This document shows positions 9,218 to 17,513 of a DNA stretch of 64,000 nucleotides, piece by piece; position 1 is the stretch's first letter, and every line of letters starts with the position of its first letter. The notes below the pieces were generated by a model. It made no database searches. It worked only from the letters and a program-made list of their open reading frames with translations, and was not told where the DNA came from. Both the position numbers and the translations under genes were made by a program. The DNA lies in contig NZ_JAPENW010000001.1 of NCBI RefSeq assembly GCF_026341855.1, positions 992,001 to 1,056,000 on the forward strand. The letters run 5' to 3'. The DNA comes from Streptomyces sp. NBC_00568 (GTDB taxonomy: Bacteria; Actinomycetota; Actinomycetes; Streptomycetales; Streptomycetaceae).

Positions 9218-9237
9218 AGTGAACGCGAGCGTTCACT
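9218..9237. promoter_or_regulatory. TetR operator O2
   Basis: AGTGAACGC-GA-GCGTTCACT, identical arms to O1 with a different 2-base centre. It ends 23 bases before the MFS start codon, where a bound repressor would block transcription or early elongation. Confidence 0.8.
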
Positions 9238-9260
9238 AACGCACTTGTGGGGGAAGCATA

Positions 9261-10808
9261 GTGACAACCTCTCAGTTGATTCAGGACACCAAGCCGGGTG
9301 CGGCCCGCCGGGAGGGGCATCCCGGCATCGCGCTCACCGTCATCGCGGCCTGCCAACTCATGGTGGTACTCGACGCGACGATTGTGAATATCGCACTCCC
9401 GCACATTCAAGACGCCCTCGCCTTCAGTACGACCGACCTGACATGGGTGATCAGCTCATACACCCTCACCTTCGGTGGCCTGCTGCTCCTCGGCGCGCGG
9501 GCCGGTGACATCCTGGGTCGGCGCCGGGTCTTCATGGCCGGCATCCTGCTGTTCACCTTCGCCTCGCTGCTCGGCGGACTCGCCCAGGAACCCTGGCAGT
9601 TGCTGGCGGCGCGTGCCCTGCAGGGGGTCGGTGGCGCCATCGCGTCACCGACGTCACTGGCCCTGATCACCACCACGTTCCCCGAGGGCCCGGAGAGGAA
9701 CCGCGCGTTCGCGGTCTTCGCGACGGTCTCCGCGGGTGGTGGCGCCATCGGTCTGCTCGCCGGAGGCATGCTCACGGAGTGGCTCGACTGGCGGTGGGTC
9801 CTCTTCGTCAACGTACCCATCGGCATCCTGATCGCCGTCCTCGCGCCGCTGTACATCAACGAGTCCGAACGCCACCCAGGACGTTTCGACATCGCGGGCG
9901 CGCTCACCTCGACGGCCGGCATGGCGTCGCTGGTGTACGGCTTCATCCGCGCCGCCGAGGCGGGCTGGCGGGACAACCTCACGATCGGGTCGTTCGTCGC
10001 GGCCGTCGCCCTCTTGCTGGCCTTCACCGCCATCGAGACGCGGGCCAAGGAGCCCATCACCCCGCTGAGGATGTTCGCCGACCGCAACCGCTCGGGCACG
10101 TATCTGATCATGCTGAGCCTCGCGGCCGCGATGTTCGGCATGTTCTTCTACATCGTGCTCTTCGTGCAGAACGTGCTGGGGTACAGCCCGATCTCGGCCG
10201 GCGTGGCCTTCCTCCCGGTGACGGTCGCGATCGCGGTCGGCGCGGGTCTTTCGCAGCGGTTCCTGCCGGTGCTGGGTCCCAAGCCGTTCATGATCACCGG
10301 ATCCGCGCTCGTCGCCCTCGGGCTCGGCTGGCTGACCTTCATCAGCCCCGACAGCTCGTACGCCGGCGGAGTCCTCGGTCCGATGCTGCTGTTCGGCTTC
10401 GGCATGGGCCTGAACTTCGTGACGCTGACGGTGACCGCGGTCTCCGGTGTCGCCCAGCACGAGGCGGGCGCGGCCTCCGGCCTGCTCAACGTCACACAGC
10501 AGGTCGGCGGTTCCCTCGGCCTCGCCATCCTCACCACGGTCTTCGGTTCCGCCGGCCGCGACGAGGCGGAGAAGCAGACGTCGAAGTTCCTGGCGGACGG
10601 CTCGGCCGAGCAGAAGGCGGAGTTCGCCAAGACCCACCAGCTGCCTGCCCCTTGGGGCCACGAAGTGCTCGCTCAAGGCATCTCGACCGCTTTCGTACCG
10701 GCGGTGGCGATGGCCCTGCTCGCCCTGATCACCGCGGCACTGGTGATCAGGGTCCGCAAGAGCGACCTGGACGCACTGGCCGGCACGGCGGGACCCGCCG
10801 CGGGCTGA
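9261..10808 (+). CDS. MFS drug/proton antiporter, DHA2 (14-helix) family
   Basis: 515 residues in the inner membrane. Motifs: D in ACQLMVVLDATIVNIALP (helix 1, motif D1), LGARAGDILGRRRVF (motif A), LAARALQGVGGAIASP (motif B), and GGGAIGLLAGGMLTEWLDWRW with the motif C region. About 14 hydrophobic segments follow the DHA2 spacing. The family exports drugs, dyes and antibiotics against the proton gradient. The GTG start has GGGGGAAG five bases upstream. Divergent from a TetR gene with two operators in between, so it is probably inducible. Confidence 0.92.
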   Translation: MTTSQLIQDTKPGAARREGHPGIALTVIAACQLMVVLDATIVNIALPHIQDALAFSTTDLTWVISSYTLTFGGLLLLGARAGDILGRRRVFMAGILLFTFASLLGGLAQEPWQLLAARALQGVGGAIASPTSLALITTTFPEGPERNRAFAVFATVSAGGGAIGLLAGGMLTEWLDWRWVLFVNVPIGILIAVLAPLYINESERHPGRFDIAGALTSTAGMASLVYGFIRAAEAGWRDNLTIGSFVAAVALLLAFTAIETRAKEPITPLRMFADRNRSGTYLIMLSLAAAMFGMFFYIVLFVQNVLGYSPISAGVAFLPVTVAIAVGAGLSQRFLPVLGPKPFMITGSALVALGLGWLTFISPDSSYAGGVLGPMLLFGFGMGLNFVTLTVTAVSGVAQHEAGAASGLLNVTQQVGGSLGLAILTTVFGSAGRDEAEKQTSKFLADGSAEQKAEFAKTHQLPAPWGHEVLAQGISTAFVPAVAMALLALITAALVIRVRKSDLDALAGTAGPAAG

Positions 10809-10998
10809 GGCCGGAGCCGCGGACGGCCGCGCCGTGGTCGGGGAGACCGGCGGCGAACACGGTCCGGCCGTCCCGCGGCAGAAAGCCGAGGGCGGGCACC
10901 CCTGCCGAAGCAGAGGCACCCGCGTCGGACGAGTACACGGCGAGGCACGCACACGAACCCGACCCGTCACTCAAGGGCCCGGCCCGACGGGAGGCGTC

Positions 10999-12981
10999 TC
11001 AGCGGTACATGAGGTCCCTCGCCAGGTCGCTGCACACACTCCAGTCGGCGGACGCGGCCGGCGGGCGGTCGCGGAGGATGTCCCGGGCTCGGGCCGCGCC
11101 CCAACTGGTCGCGTACCAGGGCGTGTCGTCCCCGCCCAGGTCATCGGCGATCGAGCTCAGCGCGCAGGAGCGCATCGGCTCCTCGAGCTTGTCGAGGGCG
11201 GGTACGGCGTCGGCCGACAGGTCTCGCGCGTACTCGAGGTCGAATTTGCCCGAGTCCTCGTACCGCTGGACATTGCGCTCGGCGATCAGACCGTCCGGCG
11301 ACATCAGTCCGAACGCGAGCACGCCGGCCGCCGCACTGGCGGCGACGACGCGGGGCAGCCAGCGGGCGCCCCACACCCCGGCCGCCATGATCAGCGCGAT
11401 GACCAGACCCAGCCACAGCTCCCCCGCCACCACCGACAGCCGCAGCCGCGTGAGCCCGTAAGCCTCCACATACATGTCCATACGTCGCACAGCGGATGCC
11501 ACGACAACGAGCGCCAGGCCGCAGAGAGTTCCCAGCACACCCCGCACCAGCCTGTTGTCGCTCGCGTCCTCCCGCGGTGCCCAGCGCAGCGCGAACACCA
11601 CGACGAGCAGGGTCAGCAGCGTGACGAGCAGCAGCTGCCAGAAGCCCTGACGCGCGTACTCGGCGTACGTCTGACCGGTCTTGTCCAGTACGGCGTCGTA
11701 ACCGCCGAAGAGGACGGCGAGCTGGACGGCGTTGAAGGCCGCGAAGAGCACGACGAGCACGATCAGCGGCAGGGCCCACTCGACGCGGTTGCGTGGACGC
11801 CCGGCGGGCACCACGACCCGGTCCCACTGCGTCGGCGCGGCTGCCGTGTGGGCCGCGGCCAGCGCTCCGACCAGGCCGAACACCAGGAGCACCAAGCGCC
11901 AGGGGCCGCCGGAGACAGAGGTGTCCGGCACCAGGTCGCCGAGCAGATTCGCGAAGGCCGCGTCGGCCCCGGCGAACAGTGCCCCGAAGACCAGCAGCAG
12001 GACGGCGGTCACCACGAGCGCGCGCAGTCCGACGCCCACGCTGCGACGGGCCCCGCCGAATCGTTCCCGCAGCCCGCGCCAGCCCCAGGCGGGGCCGGTG
12101 ACCACGGAGTTGAAGACGCCGATGGGGCCCAGCAGGACCGCGGGCCAGGTGCGCCCGCCGTGCAGCGCGAGCGACCCGAGCGCGATCGCCGTGACGACGG
12201 CGAGGAACGACGGCCAGTCCGCGTCGCGCAGGGCGGGCACGCTCAGCAGACCGATGCCGCCGATGCCCCAGACAAGGGTCCACGCGCGCGTGCGGCGTCC
12301 CGCGGCCCGGCCCGCGAAGTACGCGGCGAGCGAGGCGGGTATCGCGACCAGCAGGAGGTTGATCGCCAGACCGTCGTCCAGGAGCAGCATGCTCAGCACT
12401 CCGGTCGCGAGCACGGCCCACAGCGTGGGCGTACGCACCGGGGCGGGCGGCGTGACCTGAAGATCGGCCGACCAGGAGCCGTGGGCGGGCGCCAGGGGCG
12501 CCCAGTCGGTGCTTGCGTCGCCCTTTCGAGTGGCCCCCGCCCTGGGCGTCACGTCCCCGTCGGCCTTTCGGACGGCGCGCGCCCGGGGCGTCACGTCCGC
12601 GTCGGCCGATCGGGGCTCCCGCTCCTCGGGCTCTTCGTCCCCGCCGGCCTCTCGGGCGACCCGACCCGCGGGCTCGGGCTCCTCGGCGACGTCCTCGCCG
12701 GTCTCCTCGTCGGCACGGCCCTCGAGCTCTTCCTCGTCCCCGGACCCTGCCGTGTCCCCGGGCTCCTCCCCGGCGCCCGGTTCGGCCGTCTTCCCCGTGG
12801 GGCCGGATTCGGGGCCGGGCCGCCCCGTCGATCCCGGTCCGGCGGGATCCGTGGATTCCTCCGGCTCCGCTGTCTCCGGAAGCCTTTTCCCGGCCTCCGG
12901 AACCTCCCTGCTCGCCTTCGGGCTCTTCGGCTTCGCCGGCGCCCCGTCTCTCGGCTCGGGCGTGGACGGTATGTCGGACAA
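10999..12981 (-). CDS. DUF4173 integral membrane protein with a long acidic N-terminal region
   Basis: 660 residues from the TTG at 12981, which was chosen because GGGAGGGG lies six bases upstream and the protein then starts (M)SDIPSTPEPRDG; an ATG at 13026 has no ribosome site. The first 165 residues are rich in Glu, Pro, Gly and Arg and contain two imperfect copies of a DVTPRA element (about residues 131-160). The membrane part, from TPTLWAVLATGVLSMLLLDDG, has some 10-12 helices and the DUF4173 regions (ALHGGRTWPAVLLGPIGVF; GYDAVLDKTGQTYAEYARQGFWQLL). The last 95 residues are outside the membrane. Function unknown; it converges with the MFS gene. Confidence 0.75.
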   Translation of the reverse strand: MSDIPSTPEPRDGAPAKPKSPKASREVPEAGKRLPETAEPEESTDPAGPGSTGRPGPESGPTGKTAEPGAGEEPGDTAGSGDEEELEGRADEETGEDVAEEPEPAGRVAREAGGDEEPEEREPRSADADVTPRARAVRKADGDVTPRAGATRKGDASTDWAPLAPAHGSWSADLQVTPPAPVRTPTLWAVLATGVLSMLLLDDGLAINLLLVAIPASLAAYFAGRAAGRRTRAWTLVWGIGGIGLLSVPALRDADWPSFLAVVTAIALGSLALHGGRTWPAVLLGPIGVFNSVVTGPAWGWRGLRERFGGARRSVGVGLRALVVTAVLLLVFGALFAGADAAFANLLGDLVPDTSVSGGPWRLVLLVFGLVGALAAAHTAAAPTQWDRVVVPAGRPRNRVEWALPLIVLVVLFAAFNAVQLAVLFGGYDAVLDKTGQTYAEYARQGFWQLLLVTLLTLLVVVFALRWAPREDASDNRLVRGVLGTLCGLALVVVASAVRRMDMYVEAYGLTRLRLSVVAGELWLGLVIALIMAAGVWGARWLPRVVAASAAAGVLAFGLMSPDGLIAERNVQRYEDSGKFDLEYARDLSADAVPALDKLEEPMRSCALSSIADDLGGDDTPWYATSWGAARARDILRDRPPAASADWSVCSDLARDLMYR

Positions 12982-13299
12982 GGGATCCCCTCCCAGCCGG
13001 TCTCCGGGCAGCCCGCGGCGCGCCATCGCGGCGGGGAGGCTGTCGACCGGTGTCTCGTCGGCACCCGCCCGACATGATCAACGGGCGGCGTGGCGCACAG
13101 GGTATCCACGGGCAACGGGGCTCACGGTGGGGCTGCCGGGCTGTTGCAAGCCTGTGACACAGCCCGGCGGCCGGCCCTCCCGAGGCGGTCGGCGTGACGG
13201 CTTTCCGAGGCCTCGCCGAGGACGTCGGCGCTACCGCCCGTGCGCGGCAGCCCGCCGGGCCACGGCTGAATGGCCCGGGAGCCCTCCCAGCCGTACGCC
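12982..13299. other. Gap without a gene
   Basis: About 320 bases upstream of the DUF4173 gene (fewer if its upstream ATG is used) and downstream of the ADP-ribosylglycohydrolase. It must hold the DUF4173 promoter. No repeat, RNA gene or well-paired hairpin was recognised. Confidence 0.4.
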
Positions 13300-14229
13300 C
13301 TACGCGCCGCCGCCCGTACGCCCGTACGCGGGCCCCGGCACCCATTCCGGCAGCGTCTCCGTGGCGTCCAGCCACGCCGCGGGTGGCGCTCCGGCCTTCC
13401 CGGAGGCGACCACGCCGCCCACGATGGAGCACGTCGTGTCCACGTCGCCGCCGACCTGGGCGGTGACCCAGAAGCCTTCTTCGTAGTCGCCCAGGGCGCG
13501 GGCGGCCGACCAGAGGGCGAAGGGAACGGTGTCGTGAGCCGACGTACGCCGACCACAGCCCAGTACGGCTGCGACGGTCCCGGCGTCCCCGTAGTCGAGC
13601 ATGTCCCGGGCGCGCCGCAACCCCGCGCCCACGGCGCTGCGCGGTACGAGCGCGATCACGCCGTCGAGCAGAGCCTCGGCGCTCGGCGGGCCCGCCGGGT
13701 CGGCGGCCAGCGCGGCGGCCGCGGCGACGGCCATGGCCCCGACCACGGCCTCACGGTGCTGGTGCGTGGGGTAGGCGGAGATCTCCGCCTGGTGGGTCGC
13801 CTGCTCCGGGTCGTCGGCGTACCAGGCCCCCAGGGGGGCGATCCGCATCGCCGCGCCGTTGCCCCAGGAGCCCTGTCCCTTGAAGAGGGCGGATGCCAGC
13901 TCGCGCCAGTCGCCGCCCTCCCGGATCTGCCGCAGCAGCCGATTGACCGCGGGGCCGTAGCCCCGGTCGAAGTCGTGGTGGCCGGCGAAGGAGCGGGCCA
14001 GTTCGTCCTGGTCGATGCGGTGGTGTGCGGCCAGGACCGCGACCACCGAGCAGGCCATCTCGGTGTCGTCGGTCCATTGCCAGGGGCGGGGCGGCAGCTC
14101 TCGGCGCTTCAGCAGCGGGTAGTTCGCGGGCACGAAGAACTGCGAGCCCAGCGCGTCCCCCACCGCGAGTCCGCGCAGGCTGGCCAGGGCGCGGTCGAGG
14201 CGCCCGTCGGGAGAGGAGTCAGCGATCAT
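13300..14229 (-). CDS. ADP-ribosylglycohydrolase (DraG) family protein
   Basis: 309 residues. The family removes ADP-ribose from proteins or small molecules with two magnesium ions. Metal ligands are visible: LRGLAVGDALGSQFF at the N-terminus, PWQWTDDTEMA (about 49-59) with the Thr-Asp-Asp set, HHDFDRGYG, and the late QVGGDVDTTCSIVGGV carrying the second acidic cluster. The length and motif order are typical. It lies 12 bases after the phosphatase gene on the same strand, so the two form an operon; no ADP-ribosyltransferase gene is nearby, so the substrate is unknown. Confidence 0.9.
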   Translation of the reverse strand: MIADSSPDGRLDRALASLRGLAVGDALGSQFFVPANYPLLKRRELPPRPWQWTDDTEMACSVVAVLAAHHRIDQDELARSFAGHHDFDRGYGPAVNRLLRQIREGGDWRELASALFKGQGSWGNGAAMRIAPLGAWYADDPEQATHQAEISAYPTHQHREAVVGAMAVAAAAALAADPAGPPSAEALLDGVIALVPRSAVGAGLRRARDMLDYGDAGTVAAVLGCGRRTSAHDTVPFALWSAARALGDYEEGFWVTAQVGGDVDTTCSIVGGVVASGKAGAPPAAWLDATETLPEWVPGPAYGRTGGGA

Positions 14230-14241
14230 CGCCCTGCCACT

Positions 14242-14901
14242 CTATCCGGTGACTCCGTACGATTCCGGATCACGCCATTGCTCGAAGGGACGATCAAGGG
14301 TGTATCTGCCGTCCTCCCCCAGAACGAGCATCCGCACCTCGCCGTTCCCCGGGTTCGAGAGCGATTCGAACTCGGCGACCGTCCAGTGGAACCAGCGCAT
14401 GCAGAACAGCCGCATGGCCAGGCCGTGGGTCACCAGGAGCACGTTCGGCGGGTGGTCGGGGGCCTCGAAGCTCCGGTACAGGCTCTCCAGGAAGCCACCG
14501 ACCCGGTCGTACACGTCGGCACCGGACTCGCCCTGCGCGAACCGGTAGAAGAAGTGCCCGTACGCATCGCGATAGGCCTTCTGGAGACGTACGTCGTCAC
14601 GGTCCTGCCAGTTGCCCCAGTCCTGCTCCCGCAGTCGCGGCTCCTCGCGCACCCGGACCTGCCCGGGGTCGAGGTGGAACGCACGCAATGTCTGGTGGGT
14701 GCGGCGGTACGGGGAGACGTAAACGCTTACGCGCTCCTGGCCGAAGACTTCGCGCAGCCGCTTGCCGGTGTCCTCCGCCTGTTGCCACCCCGTCTCGGTG
14801 AGCGCCAGAGCGTGGTCGGGCTCGCGTTCGTACACGGTGTCATCGGCATTGCCCACCGACTCGCCGTGCCGGACAAGGACGATGCGCCGTGGTCGTGCCA
14901 T
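14242..14901 (-). CDS. Histidine phosphatase family protein (phosphoglycerate-mutase-like)
   Basis: 219 residues. The catalytic RHG motif is at IVLVRHGESVGNAD (about 7-20); SPYRRTHQTL gives the second Arg, the acid is in REQDWGNWQD, and the second catalytic His is in NVLLVTHGLAMRLF. The full phosphatase set is present, so it is probably active on a phospho-ester, with unknown substrate. First gene of a two-gene operon with the ADP-ribosylglycohydrolase. Confidence 0.9.
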   Translation of the reverse strand: MARPRRIVLVRHGESVGNADDTVYEREPDHALALTETGWQQAEDTGKRLREVFGQERVSVYVSPYRRTHQTLRAFHLDPGQVRVREEPRLREQDWGNWQDRDDVRLQKAYRDAYGHFFYRFAQGESGADVYDRVGGFLESLYRSFEAPDHPPNVLLVTHGLAMRLFCMRWFHWTVAEFESLSNPGNGEVRMLVLGEDGRYTLDRPFEQWRDPESYGVTG

Positions 14902-15009
14902 GCCAAGACCCTAGATCGTATCGGCGCGGATCGAGCAGTCGTACCGGCCCTATACGGCGCATGTCACACCGTTCCTGCACATCAGGGCCGACTCGGCGCG
15001 CGTGTGCCG

Positions 15010-15615
15010 TCAGACGATCCAGCCGGGTTCCAGCTGCACGATGTCCCCCGCCAGGGCGGCTATGTCGGCCTCGATCTGGGCGCGCAGCGCCAGCCGCTCC
15101 ACCCGCTCGGCGCGGTACTTGCCGTGCTCGGCGGCCGATTTCCACATGGACAGGACCAGGAACTCGCTGCCGGGCGCCTCGCCGAACAGGCCTCGCACCA
15201 TGCCGGGCGAACCCGCCATCGCGGGGTTCCAGACCTTCTCCTGCATCAGGGCGAAATGCTCGGCGCGGTCCTCGTGGACACGGCAGTGCGCGACCCGCAC
15301 CACGTCGGCGTCCGTGAAGCGCGGTTCGAAGCCGGTCTTCACGTCGAATCGGTAGTCGAACAGTTTGACCTGGGAGTCCTTGAAGGTGCCCGACTGCGCG
15401 GCGGCGAGCCGGTCATGGGACCGGGCCATGAAGGAGTCGTAGAAGGCACGGCTCTCCCAGAAGGCGAAGATGTGCGCGACGCCGGACCGCCCCACACTCC
15501 ATCCTCCGCCCTGTCCCCGGAATCCCGGCTCCCCCAGAAGCCCCGCCCACTTTCGCTGCCCCCGTTCGAAACCGCGGCGATCGACCACGGTGCAGCGAAT
15601 CCACTTGACCAGCAC
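15010..15615 (-). CDS. YdbC-like (DUF4937) protein
   Basis: 201 residues from the GTG at 15615, which gives the family-typical N-terminus VLVKWIRCTVVDRRGFERGQ. The protein looks like two ferredoxin-like alpha/beta repeats of the dimeric barrel type: GGWSVGRSGVAHIFAFWES and a later GSEFLVLSMWKSAAEHGKYRAE. No catalytic residues can be proposed. A much longer open frame extends upstream but lacks domain sequence. The ribosome site is weak. Divergent from the TerD-family gene. Confidence 0.7.
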   Translation of the reverse strand: MLVKWIRCTVVDRRGFERGQRKWAGLLGEPGFRGQGGGWSVGRSGVAHIFAFWESRAFYDSFMARSHDRLAAAQSGTFKDSQVKLFDYRFDVKTGFEPRFTDADVVRVAHCRVHEDRAEHFALMQEKVWNPAMAGSPGMVRGLFGEAPGSEFLVLSMWKSAAEHGKYRAERVERLALRAQIEADIAALAGDIVQLEPGWIV

Positions 15616-15769
15616 CGCGCCATCGTAAGGCCACGGAACGTGGCGCCGGTCACTCTCCGGCACAGTGGATCCGCACGAGCCCCCCGGCGCGCGTGGCACG
15701 ATGGACAACCGGCCATGCTCGCAGGGCAGTTGGGCCGGTGATTGGTGAAGAACGGGGAGGGAAAATCCG

Positions 15770-16303
15770 GTGAACGGTCTCAACAAGGGCATCCGCAAGG
15801 CCGAGTTGGCGGTGAAGTGGGATCCGAGTCCCGTAGGTGGGCCCGCGACCGACCTCGACATCATCGCGGCGACCTATCTGGCGTCCGCACCCCAGGGGAA
15901 CCCGGACTACGTCGTGTATTTCGGCAGCCGCTCGCCGGACGGCACCATCTACCTGAACCGCGACAGCAAGGACGGCAAGGGCTTCGGCTGGGACGAGGTC
16001 ATGACCCTCGAGCTCGACCGCCTGGACAGCCGTTACGGGCGCGTGGTGGTCGGCGTGCTCATCCAGCAGCGCACCGGACCGAAGACGTTCGTCGGCGTCC
16101 TCAATCCCGGCTTCCGCCTGCGTGAGGGCTACACGGTCCTGACCGAGGGCGACTTCGGCGATGTCCTGGGCGCGACGGCCGCGACCATCGGGGAGTTCGT
16201 ACGCGACCACTCCGGGGAGTGGACGTTCCATCCCGGCATCCAGGGCTACGACACGGACCCGGCGACCTTCGCCAGGGTCATGGGCAGCCCGCAGGAGGCG
16301 TGA
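15770..16303 (+). CDS. TerD-family (tellurium-resistance-type) calcium-binding protein
   Basis: 177 residues. The TerD fold is a beta sandwich with acidic loops binding calcium; here TDLDIIAATYLAS, DYVVYFGSRSPDGTIYLNRDSKDG and WDEVMTLELDRLDS show the acidic loops and the LDR pattern. The sequence is more divergent than classic TerD (for example, no GDNLTG loop), and it is a single gene rather than part of a ter operon. GTG start with GGGAGGG upstream. Streptomycetes carry several TerD-type genes linked to stress and development; the role of this one is unknown. Confidence 0.75.
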   Translation: MNGLNKGIRKAELAVKWDPSPVGGPATDLDIIAATYLASAPQGNPDYVVYFGSRSPDGTIYLNRDSKDGKGFGWDEVMTLELDRLDSRYGRVVVGVLIQQRTGPKTFVGVLNPGFRLREGYTVLTEGDFGDVLGATAATIGEFVRDHSGEWTFHPGIQGYDTDPATFARVMGSPQEA

Positions 16304-16447
16304 AGCGCACTCCCCCGGGAGCCCGTGTCGCGCACCACGCCCGACCGCCCTTTCACAGGGCCCCGCATGACCGCCTCCGCGAAACAGGCCTCCCGTAGAA
16401 CCGCCTTTTCGAAACGGCGCTCTCCGTAGGACCGCGAAGAGGCGGAA

Positions 16448-16476
16448 GGGCGGCACGGCCATCGGCTGTGCCGCCC
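16448..16476. terminator. Hairpin between convergent genes
   Basis: GGGCGGCAC pairs with GTGCCGCCC; an inner GCC/GGC continues the stem after one G-T pair, leaving the loop ATC. It lies between the TerD-family gene and the convergent DUF6215-like gene and could serve both. Confidence 0.65.
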
Positions 16477-16576
16477 CTCCCGGCCCGATGCAGCGGCAGG
16501 GCACGACGGAGCGCGTTCGTCCCCGGCGGGTGCCGGCCTTCGGCCTCGCTTCGCCGGACCCGCCGTCAGCGGCTTA

Positions 16577-17263
16577 TCAGCCGTTGGTCCAGCCCGGGAC
16601 CGTCGGCAGCACCGCCTCGGCGACCCGGAGGAGGGCCGCGTCGTCCGGCGTCACATCGTCCTGACGCCAGATGGCGACCTCGAACGCGCCACCGCCGTCC
16701 TTCGCGTCCTGGGCGACCACCAGGCGGCGGGCTATCCCGCCGGGACCGGCGTCCGACTGGTCGGAACCGAAGGTGATCGCGATGGTCCGGTCCGAGTAGA
16801 GGACCGCCGGATGGCCCAGGATCGTCCTCGGCTCAGCGGACGTGCCCAGCAGATCGGTCCAGTCGGCTACCGAGAGCCGGTCGTAGGTGGCCGAGAGCTT
16901 CACGGAGTAGGACGTGAGCGTGACGTTCGCTTCGGGACTGGCGACCCTGGTCTCACCGGCCACCGTGAAGTAGCCCCCGCTTCCGGAGGCGGTCTCCGCG
17001 TGTTCGTCCGGCGTCCCGAGCATGGCCGGAAGGTCCTCGCGGTTCAGCGCTTCACAGAGCTGCGTTCCGGAGACGTATTTCGCGGGCCGCCTGTTGTCCT
17101 CCTTCGAGCAGGTGGCCGGTTCCCCGGCGGCACCGCCGCTCTGGGGGAGGACCTGCGCCAGGAGCCAGATGCCCGCCGCCACCAACGCGACCATCAACAC
17201 CGCGGAGACGGCCTGGGCCCCGGCGCCGGCACCCTTCTTCGAACCGGCCGCGCCGTCGGTCAT
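16577..17263 (-). CDS. Membrane-anchored secreted protein of the DUF6215 type
   Basis: 228 residues. One membrane helix (VSAVLMVALVAAGIWLLAQVL, about 19-39) follows a short basic cytoplasmic end; the rest should be outside the cell. Two cysteines, in EPATCSKEDNRRP and VSGTQLCEALN, could pair. The later part has strands such as ANVTLTSYSVKLSATYDRLSV and ILGHPAVLYSDRTIAITFG. No catalytic motif. I assign it to DUF6215 from memory of the Streptomyces family, with moderate certainty. The ATG at 17263 begins a protein with the usual lipid-facing helix position. Confidence 0.6.
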   Translation of the reverse strand: MTDGAAGSKKGAGAGAQAVSAVLMVALVAAGIWLLAQVLPQSGGAAGEPATCSKEDNRRPAKYVSGTQLCEALNREDLPAMLGTPDEHAETASGSGGYFTVAGETRVASPEANVTLTSYSVKLSATYDRLSVADWTDLLGTSAEPRTILGHPAVLYSDRTIAITFGSDQSDAGPGGIARRLVVAQDAKDGGGAFEVAIWRQDDVTPDDAALLRVAEAVLPTVPGWTNG

Positions 17264-17444
17264 GTCCCCCACTCTCCCCGGCGCGCCCCATGCGCGCGGA
17301 GGGAGACTAGCCGGTGATCGTTTCGCGGGGAACCCGAATCCCGCGGCTGCCCGGAGCACCGCGCCGCGGCGCGCACGGCTCCCGGCCCCGCTCCGCGTGA
17401 CGGGTGCGCCTCCCGGCGTGGACGCCTCCGTTCGGCCAACGCCG

Positions 17445-17479
17445 AGGGCGGTGCGGTCGAAGATCGACCGCACCGCCCT
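17445..17479 (-). terminator. nrdJ terminator, 16-bp stem
   Basis: AGGGCGGTGCGGTCGA (17445-17460), loop AGA, TCGACCGCACCGCCCT (17464-17479): a perfect stem starting 34 bases after the nrdJ stop codon. Confidence 0.8.
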
Positions 17480-17513
17480 GACCAGCTATGTCACGCCCGA
17501 AAGGCGCTCGGCG

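Noticed and set aside
13270..15741. Very long plus-strand open frame across three genes
   Set aside because: It is opposite the ADP-ribosylglycohydrolase, phosphatase and YdbC-like genes, has no domain sequence and shows the composition of a GC-rich antisense frame.
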